NCBI GenBank assembly: GCA_029721515.1
Contig: CM056563.1
Coordinates: 13,395,454-13,459,453 of the forward strand
DNA from: Synanceia verrucosa
Taxonomy: Eukaryota; Chordata; Actinopteri; Perciformes; Synanceiidae
Reading direction: 5' to 3'
Length of the DNA: 64,000 nucleotides
Made by a program: the position numbers and the translations under genes. Of the stretch, positions 50,401-63,146 are shown piece after piece (position 1 is the first letter of the stretch; each line of letters begins with the position of its first letter). The notes under the pieces are model-generated. The model saw only the letters and a list, made by a program, of their open reading frames with translations. It did no database searches and was not told the DNA's origin.

Positions 50401-50599
50401 ATCACGTCTTCCTCCTTAATATTGAACTAAGTGTTAATATGTTGAATTGACATTCAGCTCACTTCCCTTCACTTAACCCCATAACATTCAATATGCGCTG
50501 ATTAAAGCTCATGCTTCCAATGGACCAATTAACCCAGACTAATAACTAACAACCTCAAGATACTCCAGTCACAATCTGACACACACTCATGCAGATACT

Positions 50600-50646
50600 C
50601 ACACACACACACACACACGCACAAACACGCACACACACACACACAC
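50600..50646. repeat. (CA)n microsatellite, imperfect
   Basis: About 22 units with a few interruptions (CACG, CAAA). Confidence 0.9.
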
Positions 50647-51814
50647 TGTTCATCCTGTTAACCTTGATCACTTTTGATAACTCTGATGCTTGTATTCTTG
50701 TGGACGGTGAGTTTCTGCACCAAGGGAGTTGCAGTCTTTCTCTCCCAGCAGTGTGTGTGTGAGAGAGGTCAAAGGGAGATTATAGTAAGTTTCACATTTT
50801 CTGGTCAATGAAAGCTCCCACAGACTCCGTTCTTCCTTTTTTCTGTGTAGTATTTGATGGTCTGCTCTTTCATGTCTTTTATTTCCTTTGTGTCTTTCTC
50901 TTTTCATATGCAACAAACACAAACGCACAATGTAGCAACACAATAAGAGATATGGGCATGAAAGGGCACACAAACAGCAGGCAGGATTAACTGTTCGTTT
51001 AAAATGCAGAATGGATAGTCAAGGGTTAATCCATCCCTCTAATCCTCAGGCGATAAAGAGCTTAACATGGATGGTTCGGAGTTATGGATATTTAGAAATG
51101 TGGGATATTTCTATAGCTGCTGAGTTTGGCTTACAGAACTCTCAGCAGGGAGGCTGAGGCAACAATGAACAGAGGAGGAGGTTGGTAGGAGGGCTGGGTC
51201 AGAGAGAACGAGGGAAGTTAGCGAATGATAGAAAAACAGAAGGAAAAGATGGTGAGAAAGAGCAAGGGTGAGAAACAGATTTTTTAATTCAAGATGGACG
51301 GAGGCAACACAATAGAAAAAGAGAAATAAGACACAGAAGGAAAAGATGATAAATGATGTCATGCAGTCAAAACAGACATCCAGTAAAATTTGACAGTCTT
51401 CTGGTGCAATACTTTGCCACAGAGATTCATTTCACTAGACTAATCACACCAAACTTATACAGTTTTAGTCTCTACTTGTATTAATCGTGTCACAAAAAAC
51501 ACCCCTGCTTCAAATAAGGGTTTTTATTTTCTGTCGTTTTAGTTACACACTAAATATTTTACATGAAATGGAAGGGAATGTTGGATTGAAACTCAGCTGT
51601 CATGATGGCTCATTCATTTTTAATAATTCCACCTCCGTCAGGTTACAAAAGTGGAGCAGACAGGTTTCTGCTAGCTCAGACAGGCCTTGTTTAGGCAGAC
51701 AGAAATGTAACTGCTTCACTGACCTTATCCTCTCAATGAATGTGGGTATATATATATTAGCATAAATGGAATATCCGTGATTACTGTCATATTCAGTACT
51801 ATGTCTATATCTAG

Positions 51815-51870
51815 CTCCCCTCGTGACCTTATGTGAGGATAAGCGGTAGAAAATGGATGGATGGATGTCT
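51815..51870 (+). repeat. (GGAT)n-tailed dispersed repeat, tail only
   Basis: GTGAGGATAAGCGGTAGAAA followed by ATGGATGGATGGATG. This is a 5'-truncated copy, the usual shape of a retroposed family. Confidence 0.75.
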
Positions 51871-54800
51871 TTATCTAAATAAAGTTACAATACTTTTTTG
51901 TTTAGCAATGACTCATCTCCATATACACTATTCAAACTTCTTCAACTATAGCACGTCACTCTTTCACTGGATCAACCACAAGGAAAGCTGAATTGAGACA
52001 CAATATGGAACACAATCAAATCATTAAACACTGGGCTTAGACAGGAAAAACACAACTCGAATCATTGTCAGATGAGCATGAGACGATAAGAGAAAGCTTT
52101 TTGTTAGATTCCAAGTTTTATGAAAAATGAACGAGCTGAACTTATTGTACTAACAAAGTACAAACTGAATAATCACAGGACAGGCTTGCATAATGCTAAC
52201 TAGAAAACACTAAGTTTGAAACTAGGAAACAAAGGTGGCAAAATCTGGTTTCACAGGGAAAATACTCAAGAGAAAATTCAGTTGGTTGACTCAACATGCA
52301 CATGACAAAATGAAACAACATGTCTGAAAGGATATGGGAAAGTTACTAACACCATAATACAGGAAGTGACACCACTGAAAAACAGGACAGGAAGATACAC
52401 TGAAAACAGAAGCTGGAGAGACACAACACAAATCAATTAATCAATCAATCAGAATTGGACAATGGGAGGATATATCTCAATGGTCCATATCCACTGAATC
52501 AAGTCGGGGATGTCTCTGTCAATGATATTGTAGACTTTAGAGAAATAAATATGATTGAAAGTTTCCACCTCTAACTGCAGTTACAGCAGCATAGCACTGC
52601 TATTATTCATGCTGGTTTCACTTTAAATTTGGCAAAGTCAAATGACTACGCTGCCTGCCATCACACATAAACATGACTAACAGGTCAACCCTTGTATAAC
52701 AGGTGGCCTTAGTGTGAACCACCATTCCCCTCTTTCCTGTCCCGCTCTCCATCCTGTGCTGTTTGGTGAGGTTAGTCGTGCTGATGCCAGTCTGCAACAC
52801 ACTCAAAAGATTGTCAGGCTCATTGTAATGGGTCACTACTGACTCATGCACAAATCCCCACAAGCCACAACCATTTAATTGTATGCTCATTTGGAATTGG
52901 TTGAATATTAGATTGTGTAGTTGACCACCAATATAATAAATAATGTGCCCTTTCCAACACAAAATGTCTTACATAATCAGTGCATTGTGTCATGTTGAAT
53001 GTCTTTATTTTATGCCTGTGCATCAGTTTTAACAACCATGTTGTGTCAGACAGTAAATCCCATCTGTAGTCAAAACATGTGCAACCAGCTCTTTGAATGT
53101 TACCAGCACAGGCCGGCTCCAGGCCCTCTCTGCCTTCAGGTTCAGAAAACTCCCTGGTTGTCCTCTGTCATCCCACTCATTAAATTTGTATGTTCAGCAA
53201 AGTGTTTTCTCACACTAGACTTAAACATCTGAGTCTCTATGGAACTGTGGCTGCGGTGGACATGTTTGTCATTTTCATGAGTCATCAAGTTTTGTTTTTT
53301 TTTTCCTGCTCTTCGAGTAGCCATCTGTTCCTGCCTACCAAGGCCCTCAAACACGAAGAGGTTTCAACGGAGAGTAAATTTGCCAGTGGTGTGTGTCTCT
53401 CACAGCAGACAAGCCAGGTGTTTTGTAGCCCTCAGCGCATGGATAATTGAATTACAGGACCCTCTCAAGTGTAGAGTAGCATATACTATACTATATATAG
53501 TAGTACACACTGGCAGAAAAACACACATTCTCAATGACAGGGTACGTCAAAATATATATTCCCGTAAATCAAAGAGATCTTGTACACGTTTCTCATTTTT
53601 AATTACAAATTTATTGCAAATATAGAAATAGATCTTTTGTACAGGGAAAGAAAAAAAATGTCAATATCAGCAACAAATGATTAAAGAAAGAAAAAGAAAA
53701 GCCAAGAATTGTTCCCATCATTCAAAACTTTGTTTTGTCTTTCCCATTTGGTCTCAAAACATCAGTGTGTGGAGAAGAAACCAGAGGGGGGAGAATATGA
53801 CCTTGGAACTTTTGAATTGATGCAGTGATGGCCTTTTGATTTTAAGACCCTGAAACTGCCAACCTGGCAAGAGCCAATGCCACATAAATGTCCCAGTAGG
53901 AACTGATATCACATTATAGTGTGATAAAATCACACAGATGGTGGTCTTGTTCCATATTAGATGGTTCTGTTGTTTTTAAGGTTTTTTTTTTTAAGACAAA
54001 CACCTCTACTCTCAGTTCCTTGTCCGTGTTGGAAAAAATAATGAAAAACATGCTATATGCAAAGAGAAAATAAAATGCCGTGAAAATATCACTATGGCAA
54101 AATAAATGCAGTGGTTCAACCACTGAGATACACTGCAGAGTGGAGCTTTATGGTTTTCCTGATTGGGCAGAGACGTGTGTGAAGTTGTATGAGAGCTCAG
54201 CAGGAGTTAAATCACTGAGTAGTGACTGGGCAGGTTTTGATATCCTTAATCCTCACTGAATAATAGTTTGATGTAGGCTTTGCTGATGTTTTTGTCACTG
54301 CAGGGCTAAGACATTATTAGCTTTTCAACCCGTCATCCCACAGACATGTAATTTCCTCTGTGAGTCGAGGATGGCCCGTCTGCCCTGTCGTCTCACTGTG
54401 AACTGACAGCTTTTTTTTTGGATGCTGCTGAGTTTCCAACCTCAAGGCCAATCATTCTGACTTTGGGAGTAACACAGCACAGGATTATGTGTTCCAAATG
54501 ACAACGGATGTCCAGCCTCTGCTATCTGTGAGCTTAGACAACTTTAGCATTAATCTGAATGACGGCTTCTGCCACAGCATCTGCTGCCATAGAAATGGGA
54601 CCTTCAGTAAGTTTCACCATTCTAGTGAGCAACTGGAGCTCTGAGTTACAGATTATCCTCCAGTACTGAGAAAACTGCCTTATGGTTAACTCATTTATGA
54701 CATGACTCCACAAACTGGCTATAATGATGTAATATAATGTTGACAAGCTGAGGAGGAGCCTTTGCTCAGAGGTTAATACATTTCATTGTCTCTTTGTAAT

Positions 54801-54892
54801 TGACGCAGGGAGGCCTCTTTAGCTTATGGAAAAGGTTGCACCATGGAACAGGCAATGCATCTCAGTTGGAGAGTCTTGTGTTATCACTGCAG

Positions 54893-55250
54893 AATGTAAA
54901 CATGGCTATGACTTATGGGTCACTGTCTCTGCATGGACACTAATGCAATACCTAATGTATCTGCAGAGGTGTTCCCAATACATTATCTTACGGGTGCCAA
55001 ATGAAATGTACCAAAGCCTTTAACTGCTCCACTCTGTCCACTGGAAACAGTGATACAATGATGTTTTTCTCTGTGGTCATTCTTATTCATTTGAATTTCA
55101 TTTCTCTGAAAACAGATGTTTTTTTTGACTGATAGACGTTACATATAGTTTTAGTTTCTACAACGCACCACTGTTCTTTGTGAAACAAGTTGAGATACAA
55201 CATGTGCACACAAAGAGCTGCTCAGCACGTTCAGTAGAGTGTATAATAAA
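54893..55250. repeat. Segment duplicated at 50.1-50.35 kb (copy B)
   Basis: Same markers and orientation as copy A, including GTGCACACAAAGAGCTGCTC (about 55203-55222). About 4.8 kb separates the copies. It is either a dispersed repeat family or a local duplication. Confidence 0.65.
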
Positions 55251-56402
55251 AAAACATGATAAAAGGCTGATTTACAACTGGCTGGATAGAAGATGAATTC
55301 CATTAACTAGCTGGATAGAAAAGTAGCACGTTCTGTGAGCAGAGCATGAAGAATGAAAATCACTGATTTAGCTAACAGCGAGTGGGCTAAGAGGCCGACA
55401 GAAGCTGCCGATGTTGCATCGATTTGCCAGTGACTTCTAACTGATGGATTGAGATTAGGTTAAGACCATTAGACAATACACAGTGTATGTGCACCTGTGT
55501 AGCTTACTCCTCTTTGAACTTCTATTTTCATATATTATGTCTTGTACAGATTTTTTTTCTCCATGAAGGAGATGGCTGAGTTAAGAGAAAATAACTACAA
55601 ACTGTGGCAGGGCCTCGCCTCGAGCTAAAGAATATATCTTTGCCATGGAGAATAATCTTTGTGATGTAGAAGAAGAGTGCAGTTTCTTGGAACAGATGGA
55701 TGTAAACGCACAACAGCTTTAGACATTTTTTACCCCCTCTGTGTGCCGCACACTCCGGCAGCCTGTGGCTAAAAGAGTAGTAATGGTAACTGCAGTGTCA
55801 GCATATAACACAGTCACCCAAATGAAATCCCATAGGTAAGTAAATAGAAAATGTCACAGAGAATAAGAAAAAAAAAACACTAAAAACTAAATGTTCAAAT
55901 CAAAGGTACTTGACAATACTGTATTTAAGCCCTACAGTTTTTGTTTTCAATGTACGTCCACTCATTGTACACAACAATATATTTTTGTCTCTCAAAAAAT
56001 ACAGGGAATCATGCAAATATAACAACTTTTCTTTTATGTAGAACACTATGTTACGCTTTCTCTGCTCTTAAACCTTTATAACATATATCATTGCAGGTAC
56101 TAAAAGTCAGCCCCTTGGTTCCCAATAACCAACCCCTCCAACCCACCAAACAAAACCCCTAAACAAAATAAACAAAGACAAACGACCAACTGAAAAGAGA
56201 GAAACACACAGATATATCAAGATCAGGCTGCGTATAAAACATCCATAGAAGCATTTTTTTTAAACCTTAGCATTTTTTTTTAAATCTTTTTATCTAGTGT
56301 ACAAAATTCACAGATATTTCACAGATTCTTTAAGTCCTCTGTCCATCTTTGGAAACTAAACCTTGCAGAGTTAATGCATAAGTGAAAATGAGTGTGTCTG
56401 TA

Positions 56403-56420
56403 GGTGTGTGTGTGTGTGTG
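56403..56420. repeat. (GT)n microsatellite
   Basis: About 9 units. Confidence 0.85.
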
Positions 56421-57060
56421 AAGTGTTGTAAAACAGGGTGCGTTCATGTGGCATTACATGACAGTACCTGCAGTAGATGCTCTCCTGCTCAGAAAACCTT
56501 GAGCTTGGCTTCCAGATATCGCTTCATGTATTTTACCAGCGTGATTGTTCAATTAGAGATGAGTTGGACAGGTGCTAAATTCTGATGGGGAATTTTAGTT
56601 GTCAGCAAATGCTTTCAACATAAACTCTTTTTTAGAGTGCTTGGCAGTGGAAAAGGCAGCCTTGGCAGTGCTCAGCCCACCAGAGCCGCCTTGTTAAAAA
56701 GTGACCAAGAAATCAGTCAAGGCAAGACATATTTCATTCGTCTCAGCTGACTTCCTTTTTCATTCTTTTGATAAATACAATTTCACATTAGAGCAACATT
56801 AAAAAAATGACGTACATTTTAATGGTTATGCCTTCTGTATCTATCAAGACGGGACACACTGTATAGCTTCCCATTTATAAAATTTGGCACATTATCCACA
56901 CAGGCTGTATATCCCACACAGTATGCTAATAATCTAATACACTACTGGACAAAAGGTCTAAAGGGACCAAATGAAAGGACTTACAACCCACTGTCAGTGT
57001 TACAGCAATACCTGTCTGTCACCTGCCTTAAAATTAAGTAGAAATGTCCTTTTTAAGGTT

Positions 57061-58359
57061 TTAAAGCTGTAGTCTGTGATTCTGCTCAGAAGCACTTTTT
57101 GTTCTACTGAGTGAAATGGTCCTTTCGTCCTGAGAGCAGTCAATATATTATGTGTTCAGAAATAGGAATGAAAAGAATGTGGCAGCTGCAGGACTGTAAA
57201 AACTCAATCAACCAATCAGTTGACCAATCAACTGACACTCAGTCTGAATGGAAAGAACCAATCAGATGTCTTCATGTCTCATCCTGCTCATGCCCTTCCC
57301 TCCTCCCCACAGTTGTTGTAAATATCCAGCACACTCCTCTGCAGAAACACAGAGTTAGCTGAAGAATCTGTTCTGTAGGGAACAATGGCAGAGAAAATGC
57401 AGCCAAAAATACCACTTCCAGTGTTACTTCGGACTGCTCACCCTGCTAAACAGACAAAGAGAAGAAAGAGGGAGGCAGAAAAGATTGTAACAAAACTCTG
57501 GATAAAGCTAAGAGGACAAAAGTGAACATCGGTGGAGACACTGAGACATCTGAAGGGACTGAAAAGTGATGCAGAAGTTTCTGCTTTTGTTCTGTTGGAC
57601 AGGTAGTTATTTGTTTAGCTTTGGGAGAAGTTATTATTTTCATGAAATATATAATGTTTGGTAACCTAGCTACTTTTTTACCATGATGCTAACGTTAGCT
57701 TTTCTGTGGGTGGAAGCTGGTCGTAGATACGGCTTGTATTGAAGAGGTTATAGGATATGACATTTTGATCATATCGTACAGTCATAGTCTCCAGTGTCTG
57801 CATTATAAAGGTGCTCACAGACTCCAGCAGACTGTGAGTGGAGCGGATCTGGTTGTCCGTTCAGCTCAAAGCTCCCACAGTGGAGCGCTCTGCCGCTAGT
57901 AGTTTCCTGTGAAGGTCCACGTCACGTTTAATGCGGGTCGATGTAAAAAATAGGTGCAGAGCAGTGTTTTGTGTGACAACAGTGTGGAGCAGAGTCCGCA
58001 TGATCATAAAATTTGAGCTTCGTGCACTTCATGTCTGTTCCACTGAGTATGTAAACCCAGTGCTAACATTAGCTTCTCTATTGAACAGGATGTAGGATAT
58101 GACATTTTGATCATATTGCACAGCCATAGTCGTCACTGTCTGCATTATAAAGATGACAAAATGACGTTGATATATTGGCTGTGAACGGGATGTTTTATAA
58201 CTGTGGTGATGTAACATAACGGCTCTCCTCTCCCTGCTGAAAGCTACTGTCAGATGTTCAAGTTTAAGGGTATGTAGCTTTGGACGGAGCACTGACGGGA
58301 GAGGAGGTGCTATTTTCAAATCTTGCTAGCTCTCTAACATGACAGACTATAGCTTTTAA
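57061..58359. mobile_element. 1.3-kb TTAA-flanked element with captured exon and internal duplication
   Basis: TTAA lies at 57061-57064 and 58356-58359. The terminal repeats are TTAAAGCTGTAGTCTGTGAT and, reverse-complemented from the right, TTAAAAGCTATAGTCTGTCA. Inside are a degenerate RWR-type exon (57.39-57.60 kb) and two ~85-bp copies of a block containing GGATATGACATTTTGATCAT (about 57746 and 58089), roughly 340 bp apart. Each is preceded by GCTAAC-TTAGCTT. No transposase was found. Confidence 0.65.
57385..57602 (+). pseudogene. Degenerate 'RTRVNIG...LLDR' exon inside the MITE
   Basis: ATGGCAGAG opens an exon that includes TKRRKREAEKI. After frame changes it reads DKAKRTKVNIG, then HLKGLKSDAEVSAFVLLDR, ending at a GTAGTT donor-like site (about 57603). 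It matches the motif at 43.5 kb. At least one deletion or frameshift removes the central AFxRWR part. Confidence 0.5.
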
Positions 58360-58436
58360 GGAGGGCTGCTTTCAGTTGAAATGTGAACGTTTCAGAATAT
58401 TTTGTAAGATCTGTTCTCACAATATGCTTCAATTAT

Positions 58437-58471
<35 letters not shown>
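58437..58471. repeat. (TG)n microsatellite
   Basis: About 17 units. Confidence 0.95.
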
Positions 58472-58475
<4 letters not shown>

Positions 58476-61400
58476 GGTTGACTTGCAGCCGCACAATGAA
58501 TCATGCATGGTCATTTTTAGTGCAGCCATGTTTCCACATCTTTTATCCCAGATGTCGACCTGCATTCAGCCAAAACCTCTCTGTTGCTGCTCTCTTTTCT
58601 TTGAAGACCTTGCCCATTACCTGCCTCTCAGTCATTTTAGTTTAGTCAGAGCGTGACTCATTCTGACTCACTTTTTATTTTGCCATCTACTCTTGTTGTG
58701 TGTGTTTTGGTGAGGGGAAGGGGTAAAAGAGAGAAAACTGTTTCAAAATCATTCTAATATGCCACATAATCAACTGCATGAACAAAAAATAAGCTTGCTA
58801 AAGGAGTCAAATGTGTAGTTTCTCAGCATTATTCAATTCTTTCAAATCTCTCTTTCTACCTGTGTCATTGCCTACCTGTAATTTGTCTGCAATGTGAAAG
58901 AACAATGTGCATTTCAATGTACGTAATGATATACTGGTTAGAAGGCATTATTTTGCACATACATACAATTATGTACATTTTTCTTCTTCTTTGTAAGAAG
59001 ATGAGCCAGTGAACAATCAAGCGAAAGAATGACTGCACTGTTTTTTCTGGATCAGTAATTAGTATAGCTCTCCTCTGATTAATGATGATGCTCGCTCATA
59101 AAAGCAATGATATTGCTTTAATGACTGATCACATGAGGAAAAAGTGCACCATGCCATGGGAGGAGTGAAGCCTTTTAATGTGGGAGCATTTAACTCTTAG
59201 TAATTTAGGAACTGATTAGACATAAACCCACATCCATATTTGGGCTGTGATTCATTATTTTAGAAATCAGAGTTTAATTTGGCCAGGCTTTAGATTTAAG
59301 AAAGCATCAAAGAATGAACATGTTAGAAAACTGAAAGCATCTGTGATTTTCTGATGGTATACATGGACAGGGGGAAGCGACCCAATTCAGCATCCCAAAA
59401 AAAAAAAATAGGGATTAAACATTAACAGCACATTAGATGGCTTTCTCACGTCTGGCTTTCCTGTGGCTCTGAGACAAACAACAAGGACGGTGCTACAAAA
59501 AGGACCATTGATCACTGAGAGAGCCACCCTCCAGGGGTTCAATGAGGATAGGAGCAGCATGAGAAAGAAGAAAGAAGCCTTTTTTTTGTTTCATGTTGGC
59601 TTTGTGGGACAAAAAACAAGTAGAATGACGTGTTTTAAGAAATATTTCTGGTCCCTCTTGAGATTTCAATAATTCCACTGGTCAGTTATTTGAGCTGGCG
59701 TTTACCTCAGAGAGTACCCTGTTTTATCAAAAGCTTCAGGAGGGTGTCAAATGAGCGACGGATAACAATTTTGCATCAACTAGCGTTCATTTCCATTTTA
59801 CGACACTATCTCATTATTTTGGCAGCAGGCCTTCAAGTGATTACTAATGATGAAAAACACAATATCCCTTCCAATAATTAGACTCATCTGAGCAATATTC
59901 ATAAATCATTAGAAAGACTGGCACTTCTCCCACCAGCGATGTTATCTGAGAGATTCATTCAAATAAATGTGTCAATGAACTCTGAGCAGAAGAGCATAGG
60001 AACATACATCTGCAGCCCCTTGAAAATGTATTTCCTGAAAAATACATTGATGTGTAAAATATGGTAATCAAAATCGAAAAAAAAAATTATGAAAAAAACA
60101 TCCATGAAAACAGTAATAATCAGTATTTTCTGTCACATTATACCTTTTCAGATAGATGAAGATAAATGGCAGCTGAAATGATGATAGCACTGCTGTTATA
60201 TGCATCCTTGGTGTCCATTTTCTGTAAACTTGTTATGGCAATTGAGGATCTAGGGATCTAGTTAAACACGTCACATTCCTTCAGAATGATTACACACCAA
60301 CAAACAAAATTCTTTTGTCTGATTTGTCTGAGTCAATCACAGTAACAAGTTCCTTTGGAAACTTTCTAGTGTTAGATAACAGGAGATCGGCGGGAGACAT
60401 TTCCAAAACTGTATATTCATCACATGGTGCTTTATCATATAAAGAAGGTGGATGAGGTGATTCTATTACGAAAAGATGAGATACTATTACTCACCACCCT
60501 CTTATATTTGCATACTCAGTCCTGTTCAACCTTGATTCAGAGGAGTGCATGCTAAAAAAATGCTCTAAAAAAGAAGAAAAACAGTGTTGATATGTGTTGT
60601 GCAGACCCAAGAAGTCCCATCTGCAAGAAAGGCAATTTCTACGTTCTCTTATTCAATAAAACACAACAGGACATATGCATGTCTCATGCCAAAACCATAA
60701 CCCATTGTGTGACCTGTGTGAGCGGGAAATGTACTGCAACGTGGGCCAAATAAACAGTACAGGGATAAAAATGTTCCTAAAATTAAATTTGTGATGTTAA
60801 CGTCTTGTCTTTTCCCTGGACAAAAAAAAATGGCCACCGATTCAGTGTTCACATTTGTAGGGTAGAGTGTGTCTCAGATTGTGTATGTTATAGTAGACAA
60901 TGCAAAAATTCAAAGGCTTTGGGCAAGCAGGATGTCTTTTGTCAGAATGCCAGGCAATGATGCTATCATTTAGGGAAATCTCAAGTAGATCATTTCAATA
61001 GAAAAGGCCAGATGGATGGATAATACTATACCAGAATGAGGACTGGATTATGGCTGTTAGCAAGAGGCACTGCACTACTGTAGTATACTGTATCCGAGCA
61101 TCACGCTCATGAGTCATATGTCTGGGAAAATACAATGAACATTGTTGATATTTGTACATTTGACCATGCCATTAATAATCTAGTATTGTTTAGACTCAAA
61201 CATCCAGCCAATAGGCAAGATATAACAACTATTAATTGAAGTCAATTTGGGCACATAACAATATTATCTGACAAGGCATGCCAACATCCATTTACACTGA
61301 CCACTGTGTACCACACACACACAATCATGAGGCGTAAAGTGCAAGCAAACATGCCTGTCACAAGTTGGCTAATTAAGTTATCAATAGACAACAATAGCAT

Positions 61401-61865
61401 TAATTTCCAGAACAGAGCAGACATGTTGGCAGTAATTAGAAGTGTCCTTTTCCTCTGTGCCTCATTCTGTTTTAATGTTAGAGAAAGGATTTGGAATGTA
61501 CTGCGGTGCTCACATTGAATGAAATTGATTTCCCCATAACCTGCTTGTAATCTACTTACATTCACAGTGGTGACAGAAAAAAAAATATATTTATATCCTT
61601 GCTTGTCTTCCCTCATTTCTTTTATATCCCTCTTGCTTTCATTTCTCTTGGTCTCTTGTCACATACTGGTCACATGCCTTTTTGTAAGGGGATTGTGTGA
61701 GCTCATCTGTCACTTAGTTAAATTTCCCTATTGTGCAGGTAGCAACTAATTACCTTCATAATGCGAACATTATTTTGCCAAAAATACTCCTTCATGTTAC
61801 ACTCACAATTCTGTTAACCATGCAATATTCGTTGGAAAGATGGGTGTGATCACAGCACTATTTTA
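58472..61865. other. Gene-poor stretch 3' of elfn2, no gene recognised
   Basis: No coding gene, RNA gene or clear repeat. Segments 59080-59230, 59700-59970 and 61330-61560 are low in simple repeats, rich in TAATTA- or ATTAG-type homeodomain cores and have the texture of vertebrate conserved non-coding elements. Conservation cannot be checked here. Confidence 0.35.
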
Positions 61866-62464
61866 GGCCCTGTTTACATGACGTGTCATACGAAAACGCA
61901 AGAGTATTGTTGGGTTTACATGACAACAGGGGGGAAAAAAACTGTGTTTAAATTGGATCACTGGGAGAACAAAAAACACTGTAGTATGTATGCCAGGCTG
62001 GTAGTTGGCAATTTAACTTTGTAGAGGCACACTCCACGTGACCACTTTTAATAAGTACGGCCAGCCTCGAAAACACAAAGCATTTCTGCTTTCTCCATTG
62101 TCCATAGAAGACAATTGAGACAATACCTGTTCAGTGCGAGAGCTTTGTCTGGACTGACGACGAGGTGCAACTGCTTCCACCATTGTTGTAGTAATGTTGT
62201 TGCCCAGTTAGCGCATGGCAACTAAAATAAAGTATAATGCACATTTGCAAAGCGGATCGTGACGGCAGCATCCTACCTGATAATTCCGGCTTCCTGTTTA
62301 CACAGCGACAGAAGTTGTTGCGTTTGAAAAAAAACACTCTGGAGGCCGTTTTTTAAAATTTGCATTTTAGGTCATCTAAAATGCCGTTACCGTGTAAATG
62401 GGAGGCCAAAATGCAACAAAACCTTTGTGTTTTATATTAATACCGTTGTCGTGTAAACAGGGCC
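61866..62464. mobile_element. PIF/Harbinger-like MITE with TTA target duplication
   Basis: 599 bp with terminal repeats GGCCCTGTTTACATGAC and GTCGTGTAAACAGGGCC. TTA is duplicated at 61863-61865 and 62465-62467. Its architecture and size (599 against 616 bp) parallel the element at 30148-30763, but the interiors do not align obviously. No transposase is present. It sits about 0.7 kb downstream of the elfn2 stop. Confidence 0.75.
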
Positions 62465-63146
62465 TTAGGCTAACTTTCCACTTTAATCTTTCTCTCACTC
62501 TCACAGTTTCCTTATGTCACAGGACCTTTAAGCCCACTTGACTGTTTTTCACTGTTCTCATTTATTTCAGTATAGCAGATGCTATTGACATGCAAACACG
62601 TCAGCTGCAGAGGTAAACTCTTCACTAAACAGCATCTTGACACGTGTAACAGAGCACAGTTCTCAACCGTCAAACTCTCCCTTCACTTCACTGCAAATGG
62701 ATACAGCAATAGAAAACAATGTCTTGGGTCCCACAGTCTTAAAATGAAGGATATCAGCATTTACCTCCTGTGATTACCCATAGAAGAAAACATGGCACTG
62801 ATAAAGATGGTCCATATAGGATCAAACATGAACACGATTGGCATTTGCTCCCTGTGCTATAAATAAAACCTGTAAAAACTAAAAACTACATGACAATGAT
62901 TCAGAAATGGTGCTACAATGAAGTGTAAAATAAAACACCATAATGACTCTCATATCCCAGGCACAGTTTCACAGTCCTTGTTTTAGCACAATATTCTATA
63001 CACCTAGCATGCCAAAAAAAAAACAAAGGCAAAAGTTTGTCCTACATTTTTCTCCCCATGATCTTCAAATCATTTCTCTGGCCCACCGGCCAATCAGGAT
63101 ATGAAGTCTCCATATCTTCCCACAATGCCCATCCCTGGTCCCCTAG
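62465..63146 (-). other. elfn2: Probable 3' UTR of elfn2
   Basis: Lies directly after the stop codon on the minus strand. A minus-strand AATAAA (TTTATT at about 62563) is a possible polyadenylation signal about 580 bases after the stop. ELFN 3' UTRs are often longer, so the true end may be further left. Confidence 0.4.

Noticed and set aside
61866..62464. hAT classification of the element
   Set aside because: Flanks show a 3-bp TTA duplication, not an 8-bp one.
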